DNA of 64,000 nucleotides from Ichthyophis bannanicus (Eukaryota; Chordata; Amphibia; Gymnophiona; Ichthyophiidae), in NCBI GenBank assembly GCA_033557465.1, contig CM066033.1:1241751523-1241815522 (forward strand). Direction: 5' to 3'. The notes beneath the pieces are model-generated. The model saw only the letters and a program-made list of their open reading frames with translations, had not been told where the DNA came from and made no database searches. How positions within the stretch are numbered: the first letter of the stretch is position 1; the number at the start of each line of letters is the position of its first letter. A program made the translations under genes and the position numbers. Below, one piece after another: positions 8,852 through 20,632 of this stretch.

Positions 8852-11813
8852 TTAATAATGGTTTATGGACCTTTCCTCCAGGAACTTGTCCAAACCTTTT
8901 TTAAACCCAGCTACACTAACAGCCTTTACTACATCTTCCGGTAACAAATTCCAGAGTTTGATTACACGTTGAGTGGAAAAATATTTTCTTTTATTAGTCT
9001 TAAATAGTTTACCCTGTAGCTTCATTGCATGTCCCCTAGTCTTTCTATATTCTGATAACGTAAACAATCGATCTACGTTTACCCGTTCCACTCCGTTCAT
9101 TAATTTATAGACTTCTATCATATCTCCCCTCAGCCGTCTCTTTTCCAGGTTAAAGAGCCCTCACCTTTTTAGCCTTTCCTCATAGGAGTATCCTTCCATC
9201 CCCTTTACCATTATGGTGGCTCTTCTCTGAACCTTTTCTAAAATCGCTATATCCTTTTTAAGATACGGCGACCAGAATTGCACACAATATTCAAGGTGCG
9301 GTCTCACCATGGAACGATATAGAGGCATTATAATATCTTTTGTTTTATTTTCCATTCCTTTCCTTATCATACCTAGCATTCTATTTGCTCTCTTGGCCGC
9401 CGCTACACACTGGGCCGAGGGTTTTAACATGGTATCCACAATGACGCCTAAATCTTTTTCCTGGGTGGTGGTTCCTAATGTGGAACCTTGCATCGTGTAA
9501 CCATAGTTTGGGTTGTTCTTCCCTAGGTGCATAACCTTGCACTTGTCCACATTAAATTTCATCTGCCATTTTGATGCCCAGTCTTCCAATTTATCAAGAT
9601 CCTCTTGCAATTTTTCACAATCCTCTTGGGTTTTAACAACTTTAAATAGTTTTGTGTCATCTGCAAATTTGATAACCTCACTCGTTATTCCACTTTCCAG
9701 GTCATTTATGAATATGTCAAAAAGCAGCGGACCCAGCACAGATCCCTGGGGTACACCACTATTCACCTTTCTCCATTGGGAAAATTGGCCATTTAGCCCT
9801 ACCCTCTGCTTTCTATCTTTTAACCAGTTCCTGATCCACAATAGTACACTGCCTCCTATCCCATTACTCTTTAGTTTTGCCAAAAGTCTCTGATGAGGGA
9901 CCTTGTCAAAGGCTTTCTGAAAGTCCAGATACACAATATCAACCGACTCACTTGTCCACCTGTTTATTCACTCCTTCAAAAAAACATAACAGATTAGTAA
10001 GACAAGATCTTCCTTGTCTAAAGCCATGTTGGCTGTCTCCCATTAGGTCGTGACTATCTACATGCTGAGTAATTTTATTCTTTATGATGGTTTCTACCAT
10101 TTTTCCCGGTACTGACGTCAGGCTCACCGGTCTGTAGTTTCCCGGATCACTCCTGGAACCCTTTTTAAAAATTGGTGTTACATTGGCGATCCTCCAATCT
10201 TCAGGTATTAGAGATGATTTTAATGATAGTTCACAGATTACTAATAGCAGGTCTGCAATCTCATATTTCAGTTCTTTCAACACCCTTGGATGTATACCAT
10301 CCAGCCCAGGTGATTTGCTACTCTTCAGTTTATCTAATATTTGTAAGACATCTTCCCGATGTATCAATATTTCCTTCAATTCCTCCACACCTTTAAATAC
10401 CACTTCAGTCATGGGTAACATCCCTACATCTTCCTCAGTAAAGACTGAAGCAAAGAATTCATTCAGTCTCTCCGCTATCGCCTTGTCACCTCTTAGTGCT
10501 CCTTTAACCCCTTTATCATCTAATGGACCAACTGACTCTCTCACAGGTTTTTTGCTATGAATGTACTTGAAAAGGTCTTTATTTCGTGTTTTTGCTTCCG
10601 CAGCAAGCTTCTTCTCAAATTCTCTCTTTGCCTGCCTTATCAATGCCTTGCATTTGACTTGCCAGTGCTTGTGCTGTTTCCAGGTTTCGTCATTTGGCTC
10701 TTTTTTCCATTTCCTGAACGATGCTTTTTTGGCAACAACAGCCTCTCTGACCTCACCTTTAAACCATGCTGGTAGTTTTTTGGACTTCCTTCCACTTTTC
10801 TTAAAGCTTGGAATACAGCTGGTCTGGGCTTCCAAGATAGTATTTTTCAACAACATCCAAGCTTGATGTACGTCTTTAACCTTTGCAACTGCTCCTTTTA
10901 GTTTTTTCTTAACTGTTTTCCTCATTTTATCATAGTCTCCCTTTCGAAAGTTAAAGGGTAGTACTGTGGATTTCCTTACTATCCCTCCTCCACTAATTAA
11001 ATCAAAGGCGATCATGCTATGATCACTATTGCCAAGTGGCCCCAACACCCTTATCTCTTGCACTAGATGTGGTGTTCCACTAAGGACTAGGTCTAATATG
11101 GCTTCCCCTCTGGTCAGTTCATGAACCAGCTGCTCCAAGAAGCAGTCATTTATTTCATCTAGGAACTTTATCTCCCTAGCATGTCCTGCTGTGACACTGA
11201 CCCAGTCGATGCCGGGGTAATAGAAATCACCCATTATTATTACTGCACTGTAACTTTTGCTAGCTTCCTTGATTTCTTTGAGCATTTCATCATCCATTTG
11301 TTCATTCTGGCCAGGCGGACGATAATACACCCCCACTGCCATCGCCTTCCCCTTTTTACATGGAATTTCAATCCATAGAGATTCTACAGCAAATTTTGTT
11401 TCTTGCAAAACTTTAATCCTTTCTGACTCAATGCCCTCTCTAACATAGAGTGCAACCCCTCCACCAATTTGATCAGCTCTATCATTACGATATAATTTGT
11501 ACCCAGGTATCACAGTGTCCCACTGGTTGTCCTCCTTCCACCATGTCTCTGATATTCCAATCATATCTAACCTCTCGTTTAGTGCTATATATTCTAACTC
11601 TCCCATCTTGTTTTTTAGACTTCTAGCATTTGCATACAAGCATTTTAGAGACTGTATTTTACTCATATTAATTTGGCTATTGGTAGACATGGGTAATTTG
11701 GGATCTTTAAGCTCTGTCTGCTCCATACTCGAGGGTATTTGGGCTACTTTACTCTTTTTTGGAACCTCTCTGCCTTTTGTAGTATCCTTCAAGGATACAT
11801 TCTTCTGAACCAT
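8852..11813 (-). pseudogene. CR1 ORF2: endonuclease and reverse transcriptase, disabled
   Basis: This is the protein that nicks the target and reverse transcribes the LINE RNA. From 11813 to 9948 the frame holds an apurinic-like endonuclease (Asn in YANARSL, Glu in GISETWW, YYRPPG, the Asp motif GDFYYPGIDW, and the SDH motif GNSDHSM) and the start of the reverse transcriptase (NYRPVSLTS, QHGFRQGRSC). Near 9948 an apparent 2-nt deletion shifts the frame. It resumes at 9934 with YLDFQKAFDKVPHQRLL, SGVPQGSVLG and the F-A-D-D catalytic box. At 9161 a TGA stop replaces the Leu codon seen in the copy at 43193-44020, and reading continues in frame to 8852. The conserved Asn of the endonuclease G-D-F-N motif is Tyr here. 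With three lesions this copy is inactive. Confidence 0.9.
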
Positions 11814-11888
11814 GCGCTCTTGGGCGACTGTCGGCTTTCCCCTATTATCTAGTTTAAAAGCTGCTCTATCTCCTTTTTAAAGGTTAAT

Positions 11889-12184
11889 TTTATTTATTTA
11901 TTTATTTATTTAGACAGTTTTTGTATACCGCCTTATCCTTCAATCAAAGCGGTCACAACACAATTGGGGGATACATTTAACACGCGGGGATATGAGACAC
12001 ATACACTAATACTTACAGGGAACATGGGCTATGGAGGGTTAAGTGGCTTGCCCAAGACCACAAGGAGCATCTGTGGGACTAGAAACCCCAGTCCTTCCGG
12101 CCCAAGGTTGCTGTCCTCTAGTGGGATTTGAACCCCCGACCTTCCGGCCTGAAGTACCTTGCCCCAACCACTAGGCTACTCCCC
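11889..12184 (-). mobile_element. tRNA-headed SINE with L2-type tail, inserted in CR1
   Basis: Read on the minus strand, the element starts with a tRNA-like head: an A-box-like TAGCCTAGTGGTT and a B-box-like GGTTCAAATCCC. It continues through a body with GGGCAAGCCACTTAACCCTCC and ends in an ACCGCTTTGATTGAAGGATA... stem plus AAATAAATA repeats. This end resembles the L2 3' tails in the window. It lies at the boundary of CR1 ORF1 and supplies that frame's stop codon. A related copy lacking the head is at 48155-48358. Confidence 0.85.
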
Positions 12185-13072
12185 CTTCAATGCCAGCAGC
12201 CTGGTTCCATCCCGGTTAAGGTGAAGCCCATCCCTTCGGAAGAGCCCCTCCTTTCCCCAGAATGTTCCCCAGTTCCTAACAAATCCAAACCCCTCATCTC
12301 TGCACAATTGTCTCATCCACGCATTGAGACTCCGGAGCTCTGCCTGCCTTTTGGGTCCTGCGCGTGGAACGGGAAGCATTTCGGAGAATGCTACCCTGGA
12401 AGTTCTGGATTTCAACTTCCTACCTAAAAGCCTAAATTTAGCTTCCAGAACCTCCCTACCACATTTTCCTATGTCATTGGTACCGACATGTACCAAGACA
12501 GCAGACTCCTCCCCAGCACTATCTAAGACCTTATCTAGGTGGCGCGTGAGGTCCGCTACCTTCGCACCAGGCAGGCATGTTACCAGGCGATCCTCACGTC
12601 CACCAGCCACCCAGCTATCTACATGCCTAATGATCGAATCACCAACTATAACTGCTGTCCTAACCCTTCCCTCATGGGCACTTGGCCCTGGAGAAACCTC
12701 CTCGGTGCGAGAGGGGTTTACATCACCTGGAGGACAGGTCCTAGTTACAGGATCACTTCCTGCCACACCAGGGTGATGCTCTCCTGTCACGTGACCTCTC
12801 TCCTCCATGGCAACGGGGATGCTGCCAGACTGGAGGTGGGACTTCAGGACTATATCCCTGTAGGTCTCGTCTATGTACCTCTCTGTCTGTCTTATGCTTT
12901 CCAAGTCTGCTACTTTAGCCTCTAGAGAACGGACTTGTTCCCTGAGAGCAAAGAGCTCCTTGCACCTAGTGCACACGTAAGACCTCTCACCAGCTGGGAG
13001 AAAATCATACATGTGACACTCAATGCAAAAGACTGGAAAGCCCACATCCCGCTGCTGGACTGCTGTCTGCAT
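12176..13072 (-). CDS. CR1 ORF1 protein with zinc-finger-like and SGNH esterase-like domain
   Basis: The 298-codon minus frame has three parts. Residues about 15-40 hold paired cysteines (CIECH and CTRCKEL) that could bind zinc. Residues about 43-65 look like a short coiled coil (LREQVRSLEAKVADLE). Residues about 135-295 look like an SGNH/GDSL hydrolase: VIVGDSIIRHVDS (the Ser block), VHVGTNDIGK (the GTND block) and DGLHLNRDGTRLL (the catalytic Asp-x-x-His block). CR1-group ORF1 proteins are known to carry such esterase domains; their role in mobilisation is unclear. All expected catalytic-type residues are present. The last two residues and the stop come from a SINE that landed in the 3' end of the frame, so the natural C-terminus is lost. 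Confidence 0.8.
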   Translation of the reverse strand: MQTAVQQRDVGFPVFCIECHMYDFLPAGERSYVCTRCKELFALREQVRSLEAKVADLESIRQTERYIDETYRDIVLKSHLQSGSIPVAMEERGHVTGEHHPGVAGSDPVTRTCPPGDVNPSRTEEVSPGPSAHEGRVRTAVIVGDSIIRHVDSWVAGGREDRLVTCLPGAKVADLTRHLDKVLDSAGEESAVLVHVGTNDIGKCGREVLEAKFRLLGRKLKSRTSRVAFSEMLPVPRAGPKRQAELRSLNAWMRQLCRDEGFGFVRNWGTFWGKEGLFRRDGLHLNRDGTRLLALKGE

Positions 13073-13300
13073 CTTAGTTTTAAGTTTGTGTTTAGATCTT
13101 TAAGTTCTTTACGTACTAAAGGGTGCTATGGATATTTATACCACTAAAACTGTACCTAATAAGTTTAATATACCTTGTTCACCTGAAGCTTAATTAATCT
13201 CAGGTCCTTAGTGTATGACTGATTTGGGTAATGAGCTTCACCTGAGAGCACCTCCTGTCTTTTAAGTTGTGCAAGTACCTATAAAGCTGTGATTATCCCA

Positions 13301-13331
13301 GGGGAGGGTGGGTGTGGGGAGGGAGGGAGGG
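13301..13331 (+). other. G-quadruplex-forming tract
   Basis: At least five runs of three or more G, separated by one to three bases, lie on the plus strand. On the CR1 sense (minus) strand this would be a C-rich stretch close to the 5' end of the element. Folding is an inference from the pattern. Confidence 0.6.
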
Positions 13332-13341
13332 ATATAACACT

Positions 13342-14489
13342 TATTGGTAGGACTCCAGTCCCTGCATGCACCATCTGTGGGTGTCTGTGATGGACGTGAT
13401 CCTGCAGCACTAGGTATACTTCTTAAATCTGTTGGCAAGTTTCAATGGTATATGCAGAAATGAACACAGAAAATATGTGTGCATGGTTAAGCACATGTGT
13501 GTAAACATCTGTGCTTAATTTCTCTGGAAGTAATTTACAAAGCAGAAGTACATACATGCCTTCACTTTGAAAAGCCAACAAAACTATCCATAGACTTTGT
13601 ATCACCACAATTGGATTTTAGAACTGATTACTCGCCTTTCCAAATCCAAGTTTAAGATGACTTAGAATTCAGGTACTGCAAATTATTTCCCTGCCCAAGG
13701 GGACTTACAAACTATGCATATGGACAGGTTTGAAAACAGTCCCAACTATGGAAGAACACTTTTAGGACATGGGACCCAAATACTGATCTTTATCAAAACT
13801 CCATGCAAGCACCACATTAATGTATACAAAGCATGAATATAGCACACACAACTGAAAATTAGTCTGAAACCAACATTTTTAAATTAGAGTGTATGAGCAG
13901 AGGAAATGGCATACCACTGTAATTGACAAATATGAGAAAATAAGCAAAATACATCAGAACATAAGATGTAGACCGAAGATTAAAAACAAGAGGAAATAAT
14001 AGAGCTAAGGAACATGATGGGATGATGTTCATACTGCCCACACGGTTGCAAGTCCATGGGAACTTTTTAATGATGGATTTTGCATCCTTCTTCCCAAGTG
14101 AAATCATGCAAATACTTTCACTGTGAAATTGCCAAAAGAGAAAGGAGCCACAAACATTTGCATCTCCTCTTTCTGTGGGTATTTCTTTGCAGCCAGAACA
14201 CACCTAGTTTTGAAAACACCAAAAACACGCCTTATTGTAATCCCTATCCTAATTCTGAGGATGCCTCCTCTTCTTGCAGATGCAGTTATGGTACAAAGTG
14301 CCTACTTTTACTTGCACGCAGGGTGGGCAGTGTTCAAATAGCATTAACTAAAAAAAATTCACCAACTACTCATCTGTGCTTAAAAACAATCTCATATGCC
14401 ATAGGCTGTATGAGTTCAAGTAAACTCTGAATCCTTCATATAGGTTCCAAAGCCCAGTCCCCTCTTTTATATTTTCAAATGTTCTTTTT
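13342..14489. other. Intronic/intergenic DNA without recognised features
   Basis: AT-rich sequence with only short open frames on either strand. I see no motif, repeat or exon that I can support. Confidence 0.6.
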
Positions 14490-14688
14490 CCTTTGGTGCC
14501 ATCAAATCAGTGCTGACTCAGCTGCTTCTGGGTTTTCTTGGCAATGTATCACCAGACGTAGATTGCCAGACCTTTTCTTTTGGGGCAAAGTGACTTACCC
14601 AAGGTCACAAGGATTGCCAGTGGGAAATCAAACCCATGATTGTCTAGGAATTGGGCAGTTGCTCTAACCACTAGGCTGCTCCTCCACT
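14490..14688 (-). mobile_element. tRNA-headed SINE with RTE-like tail
   Basis: Read on the minus strand this starts with GTGGAGGAGCAGCCTAGTGGTT, passes through a body with GGTCACTTTGCC-type sequence, and ends in a tail whose plus-strand form is GGTGCCATCAAATCAGTGCTGACTC. That tail resembles the 3' end of the RTE LINE at 50436-51103. Sister copies are at 20452-20632 and 34480-34694. Confidence 0.8.
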
Positions 14689-17600
14689 CAAAGCAGCTTA
14701 GAAGCTACAAAATGGTAGAATGTGGAAATAATTACTTCCACTGCTAGAAACTGACACAAGACCCCTTTCACTAAATCTTACTGCACTCCAATGGAATTAG
14801 GGCACACCATCTGCTCCATGACTTATTTTATTCCTATAGACCATATGGGAGGTAGTATACATCATGACCATTACCAAGTGCTAAGTATTACTGAAAGGAA
14901 CCCACAGTCTCCATGTATAATGAGCACTGCTGGAAGGGAGACAGATATTCAGCAAATACTTTGCATTTTTCTCCATCAGGCCTGATGTAAGATGTAAGTG
15001 AGAAATACATGGCAAAATGTCCTCACAGTTAAGCAGCGTTGATGAAACATTGAGTGATGTCCATTGGGGATAAGTATTCAGCAGTACACTTTCAGTTTAT
15101 ATGAGTGCTTAAAAGATTTCTGTGCAAATTGATTGCATGCTCATGTACCTATGAATTAACACATGTACAATTGATTTGAACGTGTAAAAGGTTCTAGTGT
15201 TCATACAATGCATGCATTAAAAATGAATGTGTGAAGCGAACCAAAAAAACCTGAAATTCGGGAAAACTTCAGGTAATCTAAAAATGAACCACATTTCTTT
15301 TGGCCCCGCACATCCCTAATGTCAGTCTCATAGCAATAGGTGGGAACACTGCATTTAGAGTACTTGAACCGCAATTTATTTAGTTATTTATTTAAAAAGC
15401 TCATGGATCACATAAGCAGATACCAAATTCAATATAGGTTACAGAAATATATACATAATAAAATCAAACAAATGCTGCTCTTCTCCCCACTAACACCACA
15501 TAATACCCTTGCCACACCCCACACCCTGAAAAAGCAGATCAATAAGCCCATTGTTCATAGCACTGGAAAAAGTCCAGTTGTAATCAATTTCTGAAGAGTA
15601 CAGTACCTTGATTCAATTCCAGTCTTGCCTCCATAGGCATGGCACTCCACCACATGGGCCCAATACCAAAAATATGCCCGATCTTCAGCAAACCCCCTGC
15701 ACTTCCTTAAACATAAGGATAACTAACAGACAATTCTCTGCTGATCTCAACCTACAGCCAGGACAATATCTCAGCAATCTGTTTAGAAGGTAGTGTGGGT
15801 GCTCTTCCTGCAGTTTCCGGAAAGTCAACACTAGCACCTTAAACTTCCAAAAGAAGCCAGTGCCAGGCATACATTGAGGGGATAGCCTTCTCTCTCATAG
15901 GTTTACCCCAAACCATCTGCTTATCCTTTGAAACCTGCCTGTCCCTCGCAATTCAAAATGCGATTGTGATGCACCACCCCCTACTGGCAGGAACGCCAAT
16001 GGATGACTCCCAAGCAGCTCAAAGCTGTCTAGAGGAAATGTTGGTTACATTGAATGTCTTATCGCTTTAGTTCATCATAACTTTCATTCTTGGTTTCTGC
16101 CTCTGCCTCGTTGTCCCTGAGTTTTCCCCTTTTTCCTTTTTTCTCCTGATTAGCCAGAGCATATAACAACATTACCAATGACCAGTGTCCTCCAGACCCC
16201 ATGAGACGTTTCTCCAACGTTTTCATGAGACAGAGCAAAGCCAAATAGTGAAACATGGGCCTATTCCTATGATTTCTCTATGGGATAAAAATAACTTATT
16301 TTTAGTTTAATTTTCACTCCTGTAGAAAATAATGGGAACTTTGTGGGGAAAGGGGAGGCTGGCTATACTTACTTCTGCTCTGAGTTAGAGTAAATCTATT
16401 CATGGTAGAGGCCTTGGTGAAGTGAATAATTGCATCATACAGACATAGATAAATAGCTATTTGTGGACAGGAGAAGAAACAAGTCAGAATTAAATTAACA
16501 GAAGTATAGCCAGGTTCTGTTTCCCATGTGCTCCAAATATATTCATTCAACCTGAATAACATCTACTTCTGCCCTTTTACTTCACTAGATGTTCAGGAAA
16601 ACCCTTATTTGGCTGTAATTCATCACTTGGTAGCCAAGCCTAGCGAGTAAATTAACCCCCAAGACTAAGACATTCAATGACCTAAATGACGAGATGGGAA
16701 AATTTGCCACCGAAGAACGACATGTTCATTTCTGGACATGTACAAATTTCTAGCATTCTCGCTTCATGATCTAAAGTGCAGGCAGGGGAACAGAGAAACT
16801 AGATCAACAAAACAAAAATAGAAAGTTCAGAACAAGGCCTATACTATTTTAAACCAGGAGATGCATCATTTGGGTACAGTTAACCAAGGAATAAAGAACA
16901 AAGAGATGCAAAATCCAGGAGGGGGCAAGGGTGGCATGAGAAGGAAATCTGGTAGAGAAAAGGCACACACAAGAGTTGCACCCTTCTCCGCATTACTTCT
17001 ATTCAAGTTAACAAAGCAGAAGGATCCTTCTGGCATCAGGACCATTAACCAGCAACATGAGAATTTGGCTTTAATGGTTATAACAAAATGTTCATCGGTC
17101 CCCTTAATTGAAGAATATCCTTATTGAATAACTGCAGTGAACAAAGTTAAACACACATGAGCTCACTCAAAACAGAGATGAATTAAGATTCGGGAACATC
17201 ATTGAGTTTTTGGAGATCTCTCTTTTAAAGTACACAAGGGAGATTAAGAGCTTTGGATGCTTTGGTGATAACGTGGAAATCTACTAGCATGGCATGCTTC
17301 CAGCCCAGCCACTGCATGATGCATTTAAAGATAAATAGAGGATTAAGTGATGTTATATATATTGTTTTTTTCTCCTATCAGAATCCAGAAGCATAACTTC
17401 AGAAAATAAAACATTTCAATGTGCATGATGGACAGCAACAAAAATCCACCACTGCACACAGTCTGCTCCAAAACGTAATAGTAGTTTCCAAACTATTTTC
17501 AAATCTCTGACACAAGCTGAAACAGAATCAAATTTCCTTAAATGTACAGAGTCAACAAGAGCCCAAGCATTCTCTGGAGTTTTCTGCAGTAGGTTTTTTT

Positions 17601-17964
17601 TTCATAACATTAAAGTATTTTCCCATATGGGGCTGCTACACAAGCATTGACTCAGCTTATCTAGCACTACAAAGGCTAAATACATCCTATTTTTGTACTT
17701 GAGCCTTCCATTAAGCTTTTAACCATCTGGCATTTTATTTTTCAACATATTTGAATCAAATGGTGTCCTTTTTAAATTGTCGGTATAGGGTTACTCATAG
17801 CCTTGCAATTGATTCTTTAAGATGTTTGGGAACCAAATAAAGAAATAATCTATCTAACCAAGATCAATGTTATATTTCGGGACTCTTTTACTAAAGTCTG
17901 CTATGTATTTGCCATTAACGTGCCGATCTTATGCACATTAATGGCAAAGACTGCAGGTTAGCTG
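14689..17964. other. Unassigned sequence, probably old repeats
   Basis: There is no convincing coding region or exon. A TTTATTTAGTTATTTATTTAA stretch near 15375 looks like the A-rich tail of a minus-strand retroposon. From 17880 a GGGACTCTTTTACTAAA motif resembles the terminal sequence of the small palindromic elements at 55701-57591. Confidence 0.5.
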
Positions 17965-18575
17965 TAGGGGCATGTTCAGTATGGGGGTCATTCTGTCCCC
18001 CGTTAGGACATCCATCCCCGCTATTCACCTCCTTGCTGGCCCCAAGCAAAAACCTCCCCTTATGAACAACGCACTTGTACGGGGAGGCTTAGACGGGGGA
18101 AGGAGGGGACATTCCAGAGGCGGAGCGAGGGCAGGGCATGGGCGGTTCGCGACCCCAGACTTACAGGGCCGATTCTGAGGTCAGTCCTGTACGTCTGGAG
18201 CCATGAGCCTAGACAGGAGACTTATAGATGTTGGGGGATCAAGCTGCTGGACAGGGAACAAAAGGCAGGGGTACAGGAAGTTCCCCGCAGCCAGACCCTG
18301 GCTATTGGAGGCCAGATCGAGGGTCGGGCTGCGGGGAATGATGTAACTTGGTGGCAGCCAGCCTTCATAGCTCCTGAATGGAGCCATGGTGCCATGGCAA
18401 TGGGACACCATGACACTGCAGCTCCATTCATGAGCCTGACTGAGGTAGCCAGGTAAGTGGCTGTGCATGCAGGTCGATCGGAATCAGAGCTCGGCCTGCA
18501 TGTTCAGGCCCTAGACCCGATTCTGATCCCACAGGCACATCTAGTCTCCATGGGATCAGAATCGGGTCTACCTCC
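17965..18575. repeat. GC-rich multi-hairpin repeat, copy 2 (reverse orientation)
   Basis: This is related to 3795-4492 but inverted. It shares the paired ATTCTGATCCCA/TGGGATCAGAAT arms around 18510-18560, the GAATGGAGCCATGGTGCCATGG block around 18375 and the GTCGGGCTG motif near 18325. It lacks a coding frame. Confidence 0.7.
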
Positions 18576-19740
18576 GCGTTACCACTGAGTGTGCAGCAAT
18601 TGCCCTAGTGCTAGTGACAATTTGCTCTCTGCACCCGCTTTCCGCCCATGCCCCACCCCATCCTGCATTCGCTGATTAACATGCAGTTTAACGTGTGAAG
18701 GTAGACATTATCGGGCATTAGTGTTCCAGACTGCCTATGGCCATGTGTTCGATCCAGTCCCTCTGTCTCTCACCAATTCTTGTCCCTGGCCGCAACACCT
18801 CAAAAATGCCATGGTTCAGGCTTCCCCACCGCGATTGGCTCTCTGAATCGTGGAGTTGCATAAAGCAGGAAGGGCGGGCTCTCCCAGTTTCAAGTCTTGT
18901 GAAACTTCAAACCACGAGATCTTCCTGAACTCCCAGCACCACACAGTGGGTGAGAGAAGGCTGAACCACAGCGTTGGCTCACGTACCCATGTTTGCGAAT
19001 GCTTACATATTCACAACAAACATATGAATGGATAGACAACTTCCCTGCCACCTGAACTTTCAAAAATAGGCACTACGCCTTAGTGAAACTCGCCTAACTA
19101 GACCAATGTGCAGACTCTGCCAATTATACAACAAACGGACTCTCTAATCAGTCCTACGATGACCTTAAGGAGGATCAGAAAACAGAGCAAGAGGAAACTG
19201 ATCAGAAGTCTTATCCACCAAAAATGAGGTTAACTGCTGAGACTCAAAGAAAACAGATTTCATACCCACATACTGTATAACACATTGACATGGAAAATTA
19301 AGCCAACATCGCATGTCTGTCTGCAAAATTTTAGGTCTCATAAGCCAAAACTGTTTCATTTCTTTTCTGGGTAGGTTTTGCCAATCTGGAAAAACACACA
19401 TTTTTGTATTCCAGAAAATGCCTGCCCCTTTCCTCTTGCAACTGTATATTATTTGCCTCCATTTAAAAAGAAGGAGAATTAGGTTAATATGGAAACATCT
19501 GGAGTTTCATTTGACTCGTTGAGTCCTCTGGATGTTTTAATACTTCTTTGGATGGGGGAGGGACAACTGTTACTTCAATTTCAAACTTTGTGCTGGATCC
19601 TGATAGAGACTATGGAAACTATTTTATTTTTGCATTTTTCATTGGCTACCTACTATACACTTTCTAGTTGTATTTACATTTATGCATATAATTTTGCAAA
19701 ATATTCTGTATATTTTAGCAATTTTGTCCATATGCTATTG
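18576..19740. other. No recognised feature
   Basis: Only short frames on either strand and no motif or splice-flanked exon that I could identify. The first 150 bases may be the rest of the element interrupted by the hairpin repeat. Confidence 0.5.
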
Positions 19741-19744
19741 CCTT

Positions 19745-20300
19745 AGAAGGTCATGTCCAAAAGCCTTATTTGTGATTTGGATGTCTTAAAACCGTCATTC
19801 AGACATCCGAATCAATCCATGCCCCAACAGTCATTTTAGAACATCCCAAACTTACATGTGTCTGGCGCGATCACATCTATATAGCTTGGGGGTGTAGCAG
19901 AGGCATGTCTGGGGCATTCCAGAAAAAATACACAAGGCCTTATTTGCTGCTGCGCCGCTGCATGTCTCCCTTTCTAAAATGGCAGGCGGTAACATATACA
20001 TGTATGTCCTGTAATAGCACACCGGCACGTCTATGTGGCCGATATTACAAACGTAGATATCTCACACATACACGTTTCTGAAATCAGCCAGGTAACTGCA
20101 AGTCTGGCCCCTCATTCTGTACGTTCCCACCCCACTCTATATCGCGGCAGACATGTTTACCTTTTGGGATGGAGCTAGGGTGATTTTAGATGGTGTTTAC
20201 ACAGGTCCACCTTCACTGCTCTCCCTGCCACAGAATTTCAAACATTTTGACATGGACGTCCCAGATTTCACCTAAATGCCTTTCTAAAATGTGCCTTTTA
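19745..20300 (-). repeat. Unclassified interspersed repeat X, copy 1
   Basis: The left end (GCCTTATTTGTGATTTGGATGTC and neighbours) is the reverse complement of the right ends of the repeats at 22735-23240 and 40946-41455. Sequences of the type 'gacatccaaatcacaac...cttttaaaatgacc' recur in all three. No coding potential. Boundaries are approximate. Confidence 0.55.
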
Positions 20301-20451
20301 GTGAATATAAATGTATTATATGACTATCCTTGTTCATTTAGGACTAGATTAGCACGTCATTAGCATGCATTATTAGTAAATAGGTCCCATTATATAACAT
20401 GGGGCCTACTGTAAATGCTCATCAGTGAACGCTAATGCAGTAGTGCATTTC

Positions 20452-20632
20452 AGTGGAGGAGTAGCCTAATGGTTAGAGCACTAGCTTAGTAACCAAGACA
20501 CCAGGATTTTGGGCAAGTCACTTAACCCTCCATTGCCTCGGAAGTGAAGCCTAGCAATCTACTTCTGATCACACTGCCAAGAAAACACAGCAGCTGCTGA
20601 GTCATCAGGAGTCAGCATTGACTTGAAGGCAC
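20452..20632 (+). mobile_element. tRNA-headed SINE with RTE-like tail
   Basis: The head reads AGTGGAGGAGTAGCCTAATGG. The body has GGGCAAGTCACTTAACCCTCC, and the distal part has a GTCATCAGGAGTCAGCATTGAC-type sequence followed by TTGAAGGCACACA. It is the plus-strand counterpart of the SINEs at 14490-14688 and 34480-34694. Confidence 0.8.

Larger units (their letters stand above)
8674..13341 (-). mobile_element. Nearly full-length CR1 LINE with nested SINE
   Basis: This minus-strand CR1 is about 4.4 kb after subtracting a SINE at 11889-12184. Its 3' end is at 8674, marked by repeats of the 8-bp unit CATAAGAA as seen on the plus strand. ORF2 remains cover 8852-11813 and ORF1 covers 12176-13072. 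A 5' UTR-like stretch, including a G-rich tract on the plus strand, runs to about 13341; that boundary is approximate. Further copies of the family occur at 2458-3685, 43025-43918 and 61640-61935. Confidence 0.88.

Noticed and set aside
12176..13072. A stand-alone esterase/lipase gene
   Set aside because: It sits just upstream of CR1 ORF2 on the same strand, and the Cys-pair plus SGNH arrangement is that of CR1 ORF1.
20452..20530. tRNA gene
   Set aside because: A- and B-box-like words are present here and in several other places, but there is no complete cloverleaf and each is followed by a SINE body.
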